In this document: positions 47,541-56,581 of the stretch, in pieces | Layout of the letters: each line of letters opens with the position of its first letter | Numbering within the stretch: position 1 is the stretch's first letter | Assembly: GCA_046315175.1 (NCBI GenBank) | Contig: JBKDBK010000097.1 | Coordinates: forward strand, 1-57,260 | Source of the DNA: UBA8828 sp046315175 | GTDB lineage: Bacteria; Verrucomicrobiota; Verrucomicrobiia; Opitutales; UBA953 | Direction of reading: 5' to 3' | Length of the DNA: 57,260 bases | Translations under genes and position numbers: made by a program | The notes under the pieces: generated by a model | What the model saw: only the letters and a program-made list of their open reading frames with translations | The model's database searches: none | Told to the model about the DNA's origin: nothing

Positions 47541-49259
47541 GTGACGACCGCCGACGACTTCGTCATCCAGTTCATCCAGGACAAGGCGCTCGTGTCCCCC
47601 CAGGCCGTCGCCGACGCCCGGGCCTCCCTGGGTGAGGTGCCCGCCTCCGCCAACGCCGACACCCTCGCCCTTGAGAAGCTCGTCTCCGGGGGCGCCGTCA
47701 CCTGGACCGCCATCACCGCCGCCCTCGCCAAGGAGTTCGACATGGAGGTCGTCGACCTGGCCCTGGTCGCCCCCGCCGAGGACGTCCTCAAGCTGGTCAG
47801 CCGCGACCTCGCCGAGCGCCACCGCATCCTCCCCCTGCAGATGGACGGCTCGGAGCTCGAGGTCGCCGTCGGCGACCCCCTCGACACCGACTCCCTCGAC
47901 ACCCTCTCCCGCATCCTCAAGCTGACCCTCAACCCCCGGCTCGCCCCGCCCGACCAGCTCACCAAGGCCATCGAGCGCTGCTACTCCGGGGGCCAGATGA
48001 ACGTCTCCTACGAGGATGTCTTCGGCAAGACCACCGAGGGCGCCGAGGCCGGCCTCGACCTGCCCGCCGGCGGCGACGTCAAGGAGGACGACGCCCCGAT
48101 CATCCGGTACGTCAACTCCCTCATCGTCGACGCCATCAAGCGCAAGGCGTCCGACATCCACCTCGAGCCGATGGAGAAGCGCTTCCGCGTCCGCTTCCGC
48201 GTCGACGGCGTCCTGCAGGAGATGAAGGGCCCGCCCAAGCGCCTCCAGGCCTCCATCATCTCGCGCCTCAAGCTCATGGCGGACGTCTCCCTCGCCGAGA
48301 AGCGCATCCCCCAGGACGGCCGCATCCAGGCCAAGTCCGGCGGCAAGGACATCGACCTGCGCGTCTCCGTCCTCCCCACCGTCTACGGCGAGTCCATCGT
48401 CATGCGAATCCTCGACAAGGAGGGCCTCCGCCTCGGCCTCCCCGAGCTCGGCTTCTTCGCGGACGACCAGGCCATCTTCCAGGGTCTCATCGGCGGCTCC
48501 GACGGCGTCTTCCTCGTCACCGGCCCGACCGGCTCCGGCAAGTCCACCACCCTCTACTCCGCCCTCAACTACATCAACAAGCCCGACCGCAAGATCATCA
48601 CGGTCGAGGACCCGGTCGAGTACCAGCTGGCCGGCATCAACCAGGTCGGCGTCAAGCGCGAGGTCGGCATGACCTTCGCCGCCGCCCTGCGCGCCATGCT
48701 CCGCCAGGCCCCCAACATCGTCATGGTGGGCGAGATCCGCGACAAGGAGACGGCCGAGATCGCCATCAACGCCGCCCTCACCGGCCACATGGTGTTCTCC
48801 ACCCTCCACACCAACGACTCGGTCAGCGCCGTCACCCGCCTGGTCGACATCGGCGTCGCCCCCTACCTTGTCTCCGCCGCCCTCCGCGGCGCCCTCGCCC
48901 AGCGGCTCATCCGCCGCGTCTGCCAGTCCTGCGCCGCCCCCTACCAGCCCACCTCGAGGGAGCTGGCCGCCCTCGGCATCGCCGAGGCCGACATGAGGGG
49001 CGCCACCCCGATGAAGGGCGCCGGCTGCGCCCGCTGCGGCGAGCGCGGCTACAAGGGCCGCCGCGGCGTCTTCGAGTTCTTCGTGGTCAGCGAGGAGATC
49101 CAGCAGATGATCTACTCCGGCGCCACCCTGGTCGACCTCCGCCGCAAGGCTCGCCAAGCCGGCATGCGCACGATGCGCGAGGACGGCATCCGCAAGATCG
49201 CCTCCGGCATGACGACCGTCGAGGAGGTCGTCGCCGCCACCGTCGCCCCCGACGCCTGA
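47541..49259 (+). CDS. PilB/GspE-type pilus assembly ATPase, first copy
   Basis: A 572-residue secretion ATPase. An MshEN-like N-terminal domain (residues 1-150) is followed by ASDIHLEPMEKRFRVRFRVD, Walker A GPTGSGKSTT near residue 328, the Asp box TVEDPVEYQ, Walker B MVGEIRDKETAE, the His box TLHTNDSVSAVTRL, and a four-Cys zinc site (CQSC and CARC). It powers pilus extension or type II secretion. The start is GTG 47541. Not identical to the second copy (50339-52030); which one is PilB cannot be told. Confidence 0.88.
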   Translation: MTTADDFVIQFIQDKALVSPQAVADARASLGEVPASANADTLALEKLVSGGAVTWTAITAALAKEFDMEVVDLALVAPAEDVLKLVSRDLAERHRILPLQMDGSELEVAVGDPLDTDSLDTLSRILKLTLNPRLAPPDQLTKAIERCYSGGQMNVSYEDVFGKTTEGAEAGLDLPAGGDVKEDDAPIIRYVNSLIVDAIKRKASDIHLEPMEKRFRVRFRVDGVLQEMKGPPKRLQASIISRLKLMADVSLAEKRIPQDGRIQAKSGGKDIDLRVSVLPTVYGESIVMRILDKEGLRLGLPELGFFADDQAIFQGLIGGSDGVFLVTGPTGSGKSTTLYSALNYINKPDRKIITVEDPVEYQLAGINQVGVKREVGMTFAAALRAMLRQAPNIVMVGEIRDKETAEIAINAALTGHMVFSTLHTNDSVSAVTRLVDIGVAPYLVSAALRGALAQRLIRRVCQSCAAPYQPTSRELAALGIAEADMRGATPMKGAGCARCGERGYKGRRGVFEFFVVSEEIQQMIYSGATLVDLRRKARQAGMRTMREDGIRKIASGMTTVEEVVAATVAPDA

Positions 49260-49264
49260 CCGCC

Positions 49265-50335
49265 ATGGCCTACGAGATGCACCAGCTGCTGGAGGCGATG
49301 ATCGAGAACGGCGCCTCCGACCTCCACCTCCACGTCGGCCAGACGCCCTGCCTCCGCATCTCGGGCGACATGGTCCCGCTCGAAGGCGAGAAGCTCACGC
49401 CCGAGGACACCCAGGCCCTCGCCCAGTCCATCGGCCCCGCCGACCAGCTCGAGCGCCTCAAGCGCGACGGCGGCTGCGACTTCGGCTTCTCCTACCAGTC
49501 CAAGGCCCGCTTCCGCGTCAACGTCTACCGCGGCAAGGGCGCGGTCGGGCTCGTCCTCCGGCTCATCCCCACCACCATCTACTCGCTCAAGGACCTCCGC
49601 CTGCCCGACATGGTCAAGGACCTGCTGGCCCGCCCCCGCGGCCTCATCCTCGTCACCGGTCCCACCGGCTCGGGCAAGTCGACCACCCTCGCCTCGATGA
49701 TCAATTGGATCAACGAGAACAACGACGGCCACATCGTCACCATCGAGGACCCCATCGAGTACTACCACTCGCACCGCCGCTGCGTCGTCACCCAGCGCGA
49801 GGTCCACAGCGACGTGCCCTCCTTCGCCGACGGCATCCGCTCCGCCCTTCGCCAGGACCCCGACGTCATCCTCATCGGCGAGATGCGCGACCTCGAGACC
49901 ATCGAGGCCGCCGTCTCCGCCGCCGAGACCGGCCACCTCGTCTTCGGGACCCTCCACACCACCGGCGCCGCCCGCACCGTCGACCGCATCCTCGACGCCT
50001 TCCCCACCGGGGCCAAGGACCAGATCCGCGTCCAGCTCGCCTCCTCCGTGGTCGCGGTCATCTCCCAGTCGCTCTGCCGCACGGCCGAGGGCAAGCGCGT
50101 CGCGGCCTACGAGATCATGGTCAAGACCGACGCCATCGCGGCCAAGATCCGCGAGAACAAGACCTTCCAGATCGTCTCCGACATCGAGACCGGCGGCTCC
50201 CGGGGCATGCGCACCCTCGACGCCGACCTCCTCGCCCTCGTCCAGCAGGGCCGCATCGACGCCGCCGAGGCCCTCGTCCACTGCCAGGACCACGAGATGA
50301 TGCGCAGCCGGCTCAAGGAGGCCGGGAAGCTTTGA
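49265..50335 (+). CDS. pilT: Twitching motility (retraction) ATPase PilT
   Basis: A 356-residue hexameric ATPase that depolymerises type IV pili. The N-terminus has GASDLHLHVGQTPCLRISGD, Walker A GPTGSGKSTT is near residue 132, TIEDPIEYYH, ALRQDPDVILIGEMRD and FGTLHTTGAARTVDRILD are PilT-like, and there is no zinc-Cys site. The C-terminal AIRNLIRE motif is changed here to AIAAKIRENK. It starts 6 bases after the first ATPase. Confidence 0.92.
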   Translation: MAYEMHQLLEAMIENGASDLHLHVGQTPCLRISGDMVPLEGEKLTPEDTQALAQSIGPADQLERLKRDGGCDFGFSYQSKARFRVNVYRGKGAVGLVLRLIPTTIYSLKDLRLPDMVKDLLARPRGLILVTGPTGSGKSTTLASMINWINENNDGHIVTIEDPIEYYHSHRRCVVTQREVHSDVPSFADGIRSALRQDPDVILIGEMRDLETIEAAVSAAETGHLVFGTLHTTGAARTVDRILDAFPTGAKDQIRVQLASSVVAVISQSLCRTAEGKRVAAYEIMVKTDAIAAKIRENKTFQIVSDIETGGSRGMRTLDADLLALVQQGRIDAAEALVHCQDHEMMRSRLKEAGKL

Positions 50336-50338
50336 TCC

Positions 50339-52030
50339 ATGTTCGACGACCATAGCGACAGCCTGAGGGAGATCGCCCGCTCGCACCATCTCGTCACCGA
50401 CGAGCAGGACGCCGAGATCTGGGAGAACCACCTCTCGAGCGCGAAGTCCTACGCCGACCTCCTCGTCGACTCCGGCATCGCCGACAAGCCGGCCATCCTG
50501 CAGGCGGTCGCCGACGCCCTCGGCGTCCCCTTCTACGCCACCGTTCCCGGCGACGTCGACCCCGAGGTCACCCGCATCCTCAAGCCCGCCCAGGCCCACC
50601 GCTACCTGGCGCTGCCCGTCGCGCTCGACGGCACCCGCATCACCCTCCTCGCCCGCGACCCCTTCAACTCCTCCGCCGTCTCCGAGCTGACCTTCATGCT
50701 CCAGAAGGACGTGGAGTTCGCCGTGGTCGACCCCGAGCTCGTGGAGCCCGCCGTCGTCCGGACCTACGGCGAGCCCGCCCAGTCCTCGATGGAGGACCTG
50801 CTCGGCGAGTTCGAGACGGTCGAGGCCACGGCGGGCGAGGCCGCCGGCGAGGCCGACGTGGCCGAGGCCGCCAACCAGGCGCCCATCATCCGGTTCGTCG
50901 ACCTCGTCCTGCAGGAGGCGGTCAAGGCCAAGGCGTCCGACATCCACTTCGAGCCCTTCGAGGACCAGTTCCGCATCCGCTACCGCATCGACGGCTCGCT
51001 CTACGAGATGGCGCCCCCGCCGCGCAACCTGGCGCCCGCCGTCATCGCCCGCGTCAAGGTCATGTCCGCGCTCAACATCGCCGAGCGCCGCGTCCCCCAG
51101 GACGGCCGCATCAAGACCACCATCGGCGGCCGGGCCATCGACCTCCGCGTCTCCACCCTCCCGACCCAGTTCGGCGAGTCCGTGGTGCTCCGCATCCTCG
51201 ACAAGACCGTGGTCAACCTCGACCTCGGCAACCTCTCGATGCAGCCCGACATCATGGAGGGCATCCGCGAGCTGGTCAACCGGCCCAACGGGGTCTTCAT
51301 CGTCACGGGCCCCACCGGCTCGGGCAAGACCACCACCCTCTACTCCGCGCTGCGCGAGGTGAACACCGAGGACGTCAAGATCCTCACCGCCGAGGACCCC
51401 GTCGAGTACGAGGTCGAGGGCATCATGCAGGTGCCGATCAACCACCAGGTCGGCCTGACCTTCGCCGCCGCCCTCCGCTCCTTCCTCCGCCAGGACCCCG
51501 ACACCATCATGGTCGGCGAGATCCGCGACCTCGAGACCGCCCAGATCGCCGTCCAGGCCTCGCTCACCGGCCACGTCGTCCTCTCCACCCTCCACACCAA
51601 CGACGCGCCCGGCGCCATCACCCGCCTCATCGACATGGGGCTGGAGCCCTTCCTCATCTCCGCCGCGGTCGAGGGCGTCCTCGCCCAGCGCCTCCTTCGC
51701 CGGGTCTGCAAGTCCTGCCGCACCGCCTTCGAGCCCGACCAGGAGACCGTCGCCCTCCTCCAGGTCGACCCCATCGAGATCGCCAACAAGCGGTTCTTCT
51801 TCGGCAAGGGTTGCCCCGACTGCAACAAGTCGGGCTACAAGGGCCGCCAGGGCCTCTTTGAGCTCATGCGCGTCAACGACCCGCTCCGCGAGCTCATCAC
51901 CCGCAAGTCCCCCACCCTGGTCCTCAAGCAGAAATCCATCGAGTTCGGCATGCGAACCTTGCGTGACGACGGCCTCCGGGCCATCTTCGACGGGCAGACC
52001 ACCATCGACGAGGTCCTCAAGTACACCTGA
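50339..52030 (+). CDS. PilB/GspE-type pilus assembly ATPase, second copy
   Basis: A 563-residue secretion ATPase starting 4 bases after pilT. It has an MshEN-like N-terminal domain, an acidic linker (about residues 140-180), KASDIHFEPFEDQFRIRYRI, Walker A GPTGSGKTTTL near residue 324, AEDPVEYEVEG, MVGEIRDLETAQIAV and zinc cysteines CKSC and CPDC. It differs clearly from the first copy in the N-terminal domain. Together they suggest two alternative or cooperating extension motors, as proposed for PilB/TfpB in other bacteria. Confidence 0.88.
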   Translation: MFDDHSDSLREIARSHHLVTDEQDAEIWENHLSSAKSYADLLVDSGIADKPAILQAVADALGVPFYATVPGDVDPEVTRILKPAQAHRYLALPVALDGTRITLLARDPFNSSAVSELTFMLQKDVEFAVVDPELVEPAVVRTYGEPAQSSMEDLLGEFETVEATAGEAAGEADVAEAANQAPIIRFVDLVLQEAVKAKASDIHFEPFEDQFRIRYRIDGSLYEMAPPPRNLAPAVIARVKVMSALNIAERRVPQDGRIKTTIGGRAIDLRVSTLPTQFGESVVLRILDKTVVNLDLGNLSMQPDIMEGIRELVNRPNGVFIVTGPTGSGKTTTLYSALREVNTEDVKILTAEDPVEYEVEGIMQVPINHQVGLTFAAALRSFLRQDPDTIMVGEIRDLETAQIAVQASLTGHVVLSTLHTNDAPGAITRLIDMGLEPFLISAAVEGVLAQRLLRRVCKSCRTAFEPDQETVALLQVDPIEIANKRFFFGKGCPDCNKSGYKGRQGLFELMRVNDPLRELITRKSPTLVLKQKSIEFGMRTLRDDGLRAIFDGQTTIDEVLKYT

Positions 52031-52049
52031 ACCTTCACCACCCCACCCC

Positions 52050-53333
52050 ATGCCCGAGTTCAAGTACACCGCCATCGACCGCAGCGGCCAGCAGGCCACC
52101 GGCAAGGTCGACGCCGATTCCGCCGACGACGCCCGCAAGAAGCTCATGGCCAAGGGGCTCATGGTCACCGCCCTGTCCGGCGACGGGCCCGCCGCCGCCA
52201 AGCCCGCCGCCGCGGCCGCCGCCCCCGCCAAGAAGGGCTTCCGCTTCGGCGCCAAGGTCACCCCCGAGGAGGTCACCACCATGTCCCGCCAGCTGGCCAC
52301 CCTCCTCACCGCCGGCCTCCCCCTCCTCCGCGCCCTCGAGCTCATCTACAAGCAGGAGCGCAACCCCCTCTTCAAGGACATCCTCGGCCAAATCGCCGAC
52401 AACGTCTCCCAGGGGAACAACTTCTCCGAGGCCCTCGCCGCCCACCCCAAGGTCTTCGACCGCCTGTTCGTCAACATGGTCAAGGCGGGCGAGGCGGGCG
52501 GCGTGCTCGACAAGGTCCTTGGCCGACTCGCCGGCTTCCGCGAGAAGGCCCAGCGCATCCAGAAGAAGGTCAAGTCCGCCATGGTCTACCCGGCGGTCGT
52601 CGTCTCGGTCGCGGTCATCATCGTCATCGTCCTCCTGGTCAAGGTCGTCCCGGCCTTCCAGAACCTGCTCGCCGCCCAGAAGACGGCCATGCCGCCCCTG
52701 ACCGCCTTCGTCATCGGCATCTCCTCCTTCCTCCAGAACTGGATGCTCCCCTCCGAGCTGTCCGTGACCGGCCTCCTCCGCCCGGTCATCGCCTATGTCG
52801 CCATCTTCGGCGGTTACCTCGGGCTGAAGTCCTGGCTCTCCAGCAAGGCGGGCAAGCAGGTCTTCGACCGGCTGCTCTTCCGCCTTCCCAAGATCGGCGG
52901 CTTCGTGCAGATCGTGACGGTCTCGCGCTTCGCCCGCACCTTCGGCACCCTGATGGCCTCGGGCGTGCCCATCCTGCAGTCGATCAACATCACGCGCGAC
53001 ACCCTCTCCAACGTCGTCATCGCCGACTCGCTTGAGCGCGTCCATGACCGCGTGCGCGACGGCGAGCCGCTCTCCGTCCCCCTCGAGCAGTCCGGCGTCT
53101 TCCCCCAGATGGTCACCTCCATGATCCAGGTGGGCGAGGAGACCGGCCAGCTGCCCGAGATGCTCAACCGCGTGGCCGACATCTACGACGAGGAGGTCGA
53201 CAACGCCGTCGGCGCCCTGACCTCCATCATCGAGCCCGTGCTCATCGTCTTCCTGGCGGTCGTCGTCGGCACCATCGTGCTCGCGATGTTCCTCCCCCTC
53301 ATCACCCTCATCACCCAGATGACCGGGGGCTGA
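52050..53333 (+). CDS. pilC: Inner-membrane platform protein PilC/GspF
   Basis: A 427-residue polytopic protein on which the ATPases act. The N-terminal PEFKYTAIDRSGQQATGKVD is the conserved start. An Ala/Pro/Lys linker follows, and then two T2SSF domains with TTMSRQLATLLTAGLPLL and VSRFARTFGTLMASGVPIL. TM helices are at about 185-205, 245-265 and 395-420. ATG 52050 has the C-rich leader CCACCCCACCCC and no Shine-Dalgarno. A strong terminator ends the four-gene unit. Confidence 0.92.
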   Translation: MPEFKYTAIDRSGQQATGKVDADSADDARKKLMAKGLMVTALSGDGPAAAKPAAAAAAPAKKGFRFGAKVTPEEVTTMSRQLATLLTAGLPLLRALELIYKQERNPLFKDILGQIADNVSQGNNFSEALAAHPKVFDRLFVNMVKAGEAGGVLDKVLGRLAGFREKAQRIQKKVKSAMVYPAVVVSVAVIIVIVLLVKVVPAFQNLLAAQKTAMPPLTAFVIGISSFLQNWMLPSELSVTGLLRPVIAYVAIFGGYLGLKSWLSSKAGKQVFDRLLFRLPKIGGFVQIVTVSRFARTFGTLMASGVPILQSINITRDTLSNVVIADSLERVHDRVRDGEPLSVPLEQSGVFPQMVTSMIQVGEETGQLPEMLNRVADIYDEEVDNAVGALTSIIEPVLIVFLAVVVGTIVLAMFLPLITLITQMTGG

Positions 53334-53363
53334 TCCGCGCCCCGGCGCACCGGCCCAAAAAGG

Positions 53364-53402
53364 AGGCGGGCTACGTACCCCTACGTAGCCCGCCTTTATT
53401 TT
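53364..53402 (+). terminator. Intrinsic terminator of the pilus motor operon
   Basis: A 14-bp perfect stem (AGGCGGGCTACGTA with TACGTAGCCCGCCT), a CCCC loop and TTATTTT. It is the strongest terminator in the window. Confidence 0.96.
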
Positions 53403-53611
53403 CTACTTTGTCTTACTTACCCCATCTCCCGTAGGAGATGATGGATTCACTGTGGATAACTGCCCGGCTTCTGCAAGTGAAATAAGCCATTTTTAGCCAG
53501 TTATAGGTCGGCAAGGCTGTTTGGAGGCCAAAAATCGATTCTGGCATCCGGTTGGCTACGGGTAAAAAGTGTCAAATGGCCGTAAAAGACGGGCTGGTTG
53601 CTAACATCCGC
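53403..53611. other. Gene-free AT-richer stretch
   Basis: About 210 bases with visibly lower GC than everything around it and no open frame of note. It contains a 7-bp hairpin (CATCTCC-CGTA-GGAGATG, 53423-53440), one perfect DnaA box, and several A/T tracts. I recognise no known RNA family (no SRP, tmRNA or RNase P landmarks). It leads into the initiator tRNA gene on the other strand. Confidence 0.5.
53451..53459 (-). promoter_or_regulatory. Consensus DnaA box
   Basis: TTATCCACA on the minus strand matches the DnaA consensus exactly, inside the AT-richer gap. Only one exact box was seen, so this is not enough to call an origin. Confidence 0.35.
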
Positions 53612-53689
53612 TGGGTGCAGGGGTAGGATTTGAACCTACGACCTTCAGGTTATGAGCCTGACGAGCTAACCGGGCTGCTCCACCCTGCA
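53612..53689 (-). tRNA. Initiator tRNA-fMet (anticodon CAT)
   Basis: A 78-base cloverleaf with encoded CCA. The D arm GGAGC...GCTC with A11-T24 and the anticodon loop CTCATAA match initiator tRNA. Unusual points: base 1 is T opposite A72, so a weak pair can form in place of the usual 1-72 mismatch; the discriminator is C73; and the anticodon stem ends AGG/CCT instead of GGG/CCC. It is the only Met tRNA in the window. Confidence 0.93.
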
Positions 53690-53749
53690 AATCAGCGGAA
53701 AGGTCAGATTGGGACGGCCGCCATCCGGGGCAAGAGGAAAAAGCCCCAA

Positions 53750-53776
53750 CAGAAAGGGCCCGCCAAGGCGGGCCCC
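53750..53776 (-). terminator. Intrinsic terminator of the DUF1800-DUF1501 unit
   Basis: On the minus strand GGGCCCGCC pairs with GGCGGGCCC with a 2-base loop, followed by TTTCTG. It lies 26 bases past the DUF1501 stop. Confidence 0.8.
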
Positions 53777-53801
53777 TCCGAGGGTCCGTCGGGCCGCGGC
53801 C

Positions 53802-55085
53802 TCAGATGAACCCGACGTCCTTGAAGCTCGCCTTGCCCAGCACCTTGGTCGGGTCCGACTTGAGGAAGCCGCTGAGCACGGTGGCGTAGACCTGGCGGAA
53901 GTCGGTCGAGAAGGTCACGTCCTGCCCGGGCTTGAGGTCGAGGCTGGGCGGGGTGCCGGTGACGGCCCGCTTCATCCCGGTGTGCATGACGAACAGCGGG
54001 GCGGCGGTGCCGTGGTCCGTGCCGACGGTCGAGTTCTCGCGCGCGGTGCGCCCGAACTCGGAGAACGTCATCGTCATGACCTGCCGGTCCAGGCTCTTCT
54101 TCTCGAGGTCGGACTGGAAGGCCGCGAGCGAGTCGCTCAGGTCGCGCAGGAGCTGGGCGTGGCGACCGAGCTGGTTGGCGTGGGTGTCGAAGCCGCCGAG
54201 GGTGGCGTAGTAGACGCGGGTCTCCATCCCCGAGGCGATGAGGGCGGCGATGCGCTGCAGGGACTGGCCGAGGTTGCTCGTCGGGTAGGGCGCCGAGGGC
54301 TTGTAGGCGGCGATGGTCTCGGCCACCCGGCTCTCGGTCACGAGCGCGTCCATCATGGCGTGGCGGAGGTAGTGGGTGTTGTCCGAGGGATCCTTGTCGT
54401 CGACGCCGGGCAGGGAGGCCGCGTTGAGGTCCATCAGCAGCTCGGTCTCGTCCTTGCCGCCCGAGGGCGACTTCGAGCCCTTGCGGGCGCCGCGGCCGCT
54501 GCCGCCGCCGAGGCCGAAGATGTTGTGGTTGCGCGACGACTGGAAGGACTGGGGCAGGACGCTGCCGCCGTGGATGGCCAGGGGGTCCTTGCCCGGCGCG
54601 CCGGCGCAGTCGGCGTCGAAGTAGCGGCCGATCCACCCGTCGTAGGCGACCTTGTCGCTGTCGGACGCCGTCTCCCAGATCTCCGTCGAGCGGAAGTGGG
54701 AGCGGTTGGGGTTGGGGTAGCCGACGTTCTGGACCACGCCCAGCTTGCCCTCCTTGAGCAGCTGGTGCATCTTGCCCATCGACGGGTGGAGCGAGATCTG
54801 GTCGTCGACCTTGAGCAGGCCCGCCGAGGGGCGCAGGGCCAGGTTGGGCCGCAGGCGGTGGTAGCCGTCGTTCTCGTGGTGGACGACCGTGTTGAGGCCG
54901 TCGTTGCCGCCGGCCAGCTGGACGAGCACGAGGATGGTGCGGTCCTTCTCGGCCTTGGGTGTCTCGGCCTTGATCGACTGGACGAGGAAGGAGGGGGCGA
55001 AGCCGGCGAAGGCCACCAAGCCGAGGCCGCGGCCGGAGGTGGCGAGGAACTCGCGGCGGGTGTGGGGGGTGAGGCGGAGGCTCAT
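53802..55085 (-). CDS. DUF1501 family secreted protein
   Basis: A 427-residue protein with a twin-arginine-type signal (HTRREFLATSGRGLGLVAFA), so it is probably exported folded. QLAGGNDGLNTVVHH, HPSMGKMHQLLKEGKLGVV, FSEFGRTARENSTVGTDHG and GGFDTHANQ are DUF1501 landmarks and recall the alkaline-phosphatase/sulfatase fold, with Asp, His and Thr that could bind metal. It carries a Gly/Ser/Lys-rich insert (GLGGGSGRGARKGSKSPSGG). It starts 8 bases after the DUF1800 gene. The function is unknown. Confidence 0.9.
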   Translation of the reverse strand: MSLRLTPHTRREFLATSGRGLGLVAFAGFAPSFLVQSIKAETPKAEKDRTILVLVQLAGGNDGLNTVVHHENDGYHRLRPNLALRPSAGLLKVDDQISLHPSMGKMHQLLKEGKLGVVQNVGYPNPNRSHFRSTEIWETASDSDKVAYDGWIGRYFDADCAGAPGKDPLAIHGGSVLPQSFQSSRNHNIFGLGGGSGRGARKGSKSPSGGKDETELLMDLNAASLPGVDDKDPSDNTHYLRHAMMDALVTESRVAETIAAYKPSAPYPTSNLGQSLQRIAALIASGMETRVYYATLGGFDTHANQLGRHAQLLRDLSDSLAAFQSDLEKKSLDRQVMTMTFSEFGRTARENSTVGTDHGTAAPLFVMHTGMKRAVTGTPPSLDLKPGQDVTFSTDFRQVYATVLSGFLKSDPTKVLGKASFKDVGFI

Positions 55086-55093
55086 GGGGGTGT

Positions 55094-56581
55094 TCAGGAG
55101 AGTTGGTAGAGGGGAGCCTGCAGGATGGCGACGACCGCCTCCTGGATGCTGCGGACGCGGTGCTGGTCGGGCTTGAGGTGCGCCTCGAGGACCTTGCGGA
55201 ACTCGGGGCTGACCGGGGCGGGCAGGAAGTAGTTGCAGAGGTGGAGGATGATCTCGGCGTCGGTCCGGTTCTTCGCCAGGTACTCCAGCCGGTCGGGCGT
55301 CACCACGTAGTTGCCCCGGCCGGCGGCGCGGGCCTCCTTGAGGGCGGCCTGCTCGTCGGCGTTGAGCCGATCCTCGTTGACGGGGTTGAAGAGGCCGCGG
55401 GCGACGGCCCGCCGGGCGGCGAGGGTGGTCGAGCTGATCCAGTTGCGCCCGTAGATCCAGCCGCGCACGTTGGGCGGGTTGAAGAAGGGCTGGCCCATGC
55501 CGCGCAGGGCGTTGACGACCGGGGCGGGGTAGGGGACCACGTCCACGCCCAGGTCCTGGCAGAGGCCGAGGTAGTAGGCGATGGGCGACTTGATCAGCTT
55601 CCCGCGGAAGGCGGGGTGGTAGAAGATCTCCGAGTTGAAGAGGATGCGGGGAAGCTCGGCGACGCGGTGGCCGGACTGCTTCCAGATGCGCCCGAAAGCC
55701 TGGGCGTAGGCCCTCGGCAGGCCCTCGGCCACGAGGTAGAACTTGATCAGCTCCTGCGGGGCGTAGGCGGAGGCCGCGGGCTGGCGCATCGTGAGGTCGA
55801 CCAGCGTGTCGGGGTTGAAGTTGCCCTTCTGCCCGAAGATCACCTTCTCGCCGTCGTCGTGCTGCTTCGGGTCGACGAGGAAGGTGCCGCGGCGGAGGGT
55901 CACGCCGGTCATGGCCCGGGCGGCCTCCTTGACGTCGGCCTCGGTGTAGTTGCCCTCGCCCAGGCAGAAGAGCTCGAAGAGCTCGCGGGCGAAGTTCTCA
56001 TTGGGCTTGCCCTTGCGGTTCTGGTTGAGGTCGAGGAACTCGACCATCGCGGGGTGCTTCATCACCGCGCGCACGAGCGCGGCGTAGTCCTTGTCCAGGT
56101 GGGAGCGGATGAGGGCCTGGTAGTCGAAGAGGGTCTCGGTCCGGCGGATCTTCTCATTGTTGACCACGAAGACGTCCTGCAGGAAGAGCACGAGCTTCTC
56201 CTGGGCGCTCATCTCCGGGCGGCGGGCGAACTCGAGCCACTCGACGTTGTAGTCGCGCATCGCGGACTCGGACTTGCGGCGGAGCTCCTGCAGGAACTCG
56301 CGCCGCTCGTCGGGGGTGAGGGTCCTCAGCTTCTCCCGGTTCTTGTCGCTGTCATCCGAGAGGTCGGCGAGCTTCTCCGGCATCGGCATCGGGCGCACCG
56401 CGGAGAAGGCCCGGCGGACGGTCATGGCCGGCCCCTCGCGCAGGGCCTGGGCGGTGGCGGCGGGCGTGGCGGTGAAGCCCATCCTCCGGAGCAGGTGGCG
56501 GGCGCACGCCTCGTCCCAGCGCCGGGTGTCGAAGGGGTGCCAGGCGCGTTCGGGAGGGGGTAGGGGCGGGGTGGCCGACAT
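55094..56581 (-). CDS. DUF1800 family protein
   Basis: A 495-residue protein. Helical N-terminus with HLLRRMGFTATPA, then the typical ALIRSHLDKDYAALVRAVMK, NFARELFELFCLGEGNYTE, VKEAARAMTG and FFNPPNVRGWIYGRNWIS. No signal peptide is evident, unlike its DUF1501 partner. ATG 56581 is preceded by GAGGA about 10 bases upstream. The DUF1800-DUF1501 pairing is common in planctomycetes and verrucomicrobia, but no biochemical role is established as far as I know. Confidence 0.9.
   Translation of the reverse strand: MSATPPLPPPERAWHPFDTRRWDEACARHLLRRMGFTATPAATAQALREGPAMTVRRAFSAVRPMPMPEKLADLSDDSDKNREKLRTLTPDERREFLQELRRKSESAMRDYNVEWLEFARRPEMSAQEKLVLFLQDVFVVNNEKIRRTETLFDYQALIRSHLDKDYAALVRAVMKHPAMVEFLDLNQNRKGKPNENFARELFELFCLGEGNYTEADVKEAARAMTGVTLRRGTFLVDPKQHDDGEKVIFGQKGNFNPDTLVDLTMRQPAASAYAPQELIKFYLVAEGLPRAYAQAFGRIWKQSGHRVAELPRILFNSEIFYHPAFRGKLIKSPIAYYLGLCQDLGVDVVPYPAPVVNALRGMGQPFFNPPNVRGWIYGRNWISSTTLAARRAVARGLFNPVNEDRLNADEQAALKEARAAGRGNYVVTPDRLEYLAKNRTDAEIILHLCNYFLPAPVSPEFRKVLEAHLKPDQHRVRSIQEAVVAILQAPLYQLS

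Noticed and set aside
53403..53611. Chromosomal origin of replication
   Set aside because: Only one exact DnaA box and no dnaA, dnaN or typical origin genes nearby.
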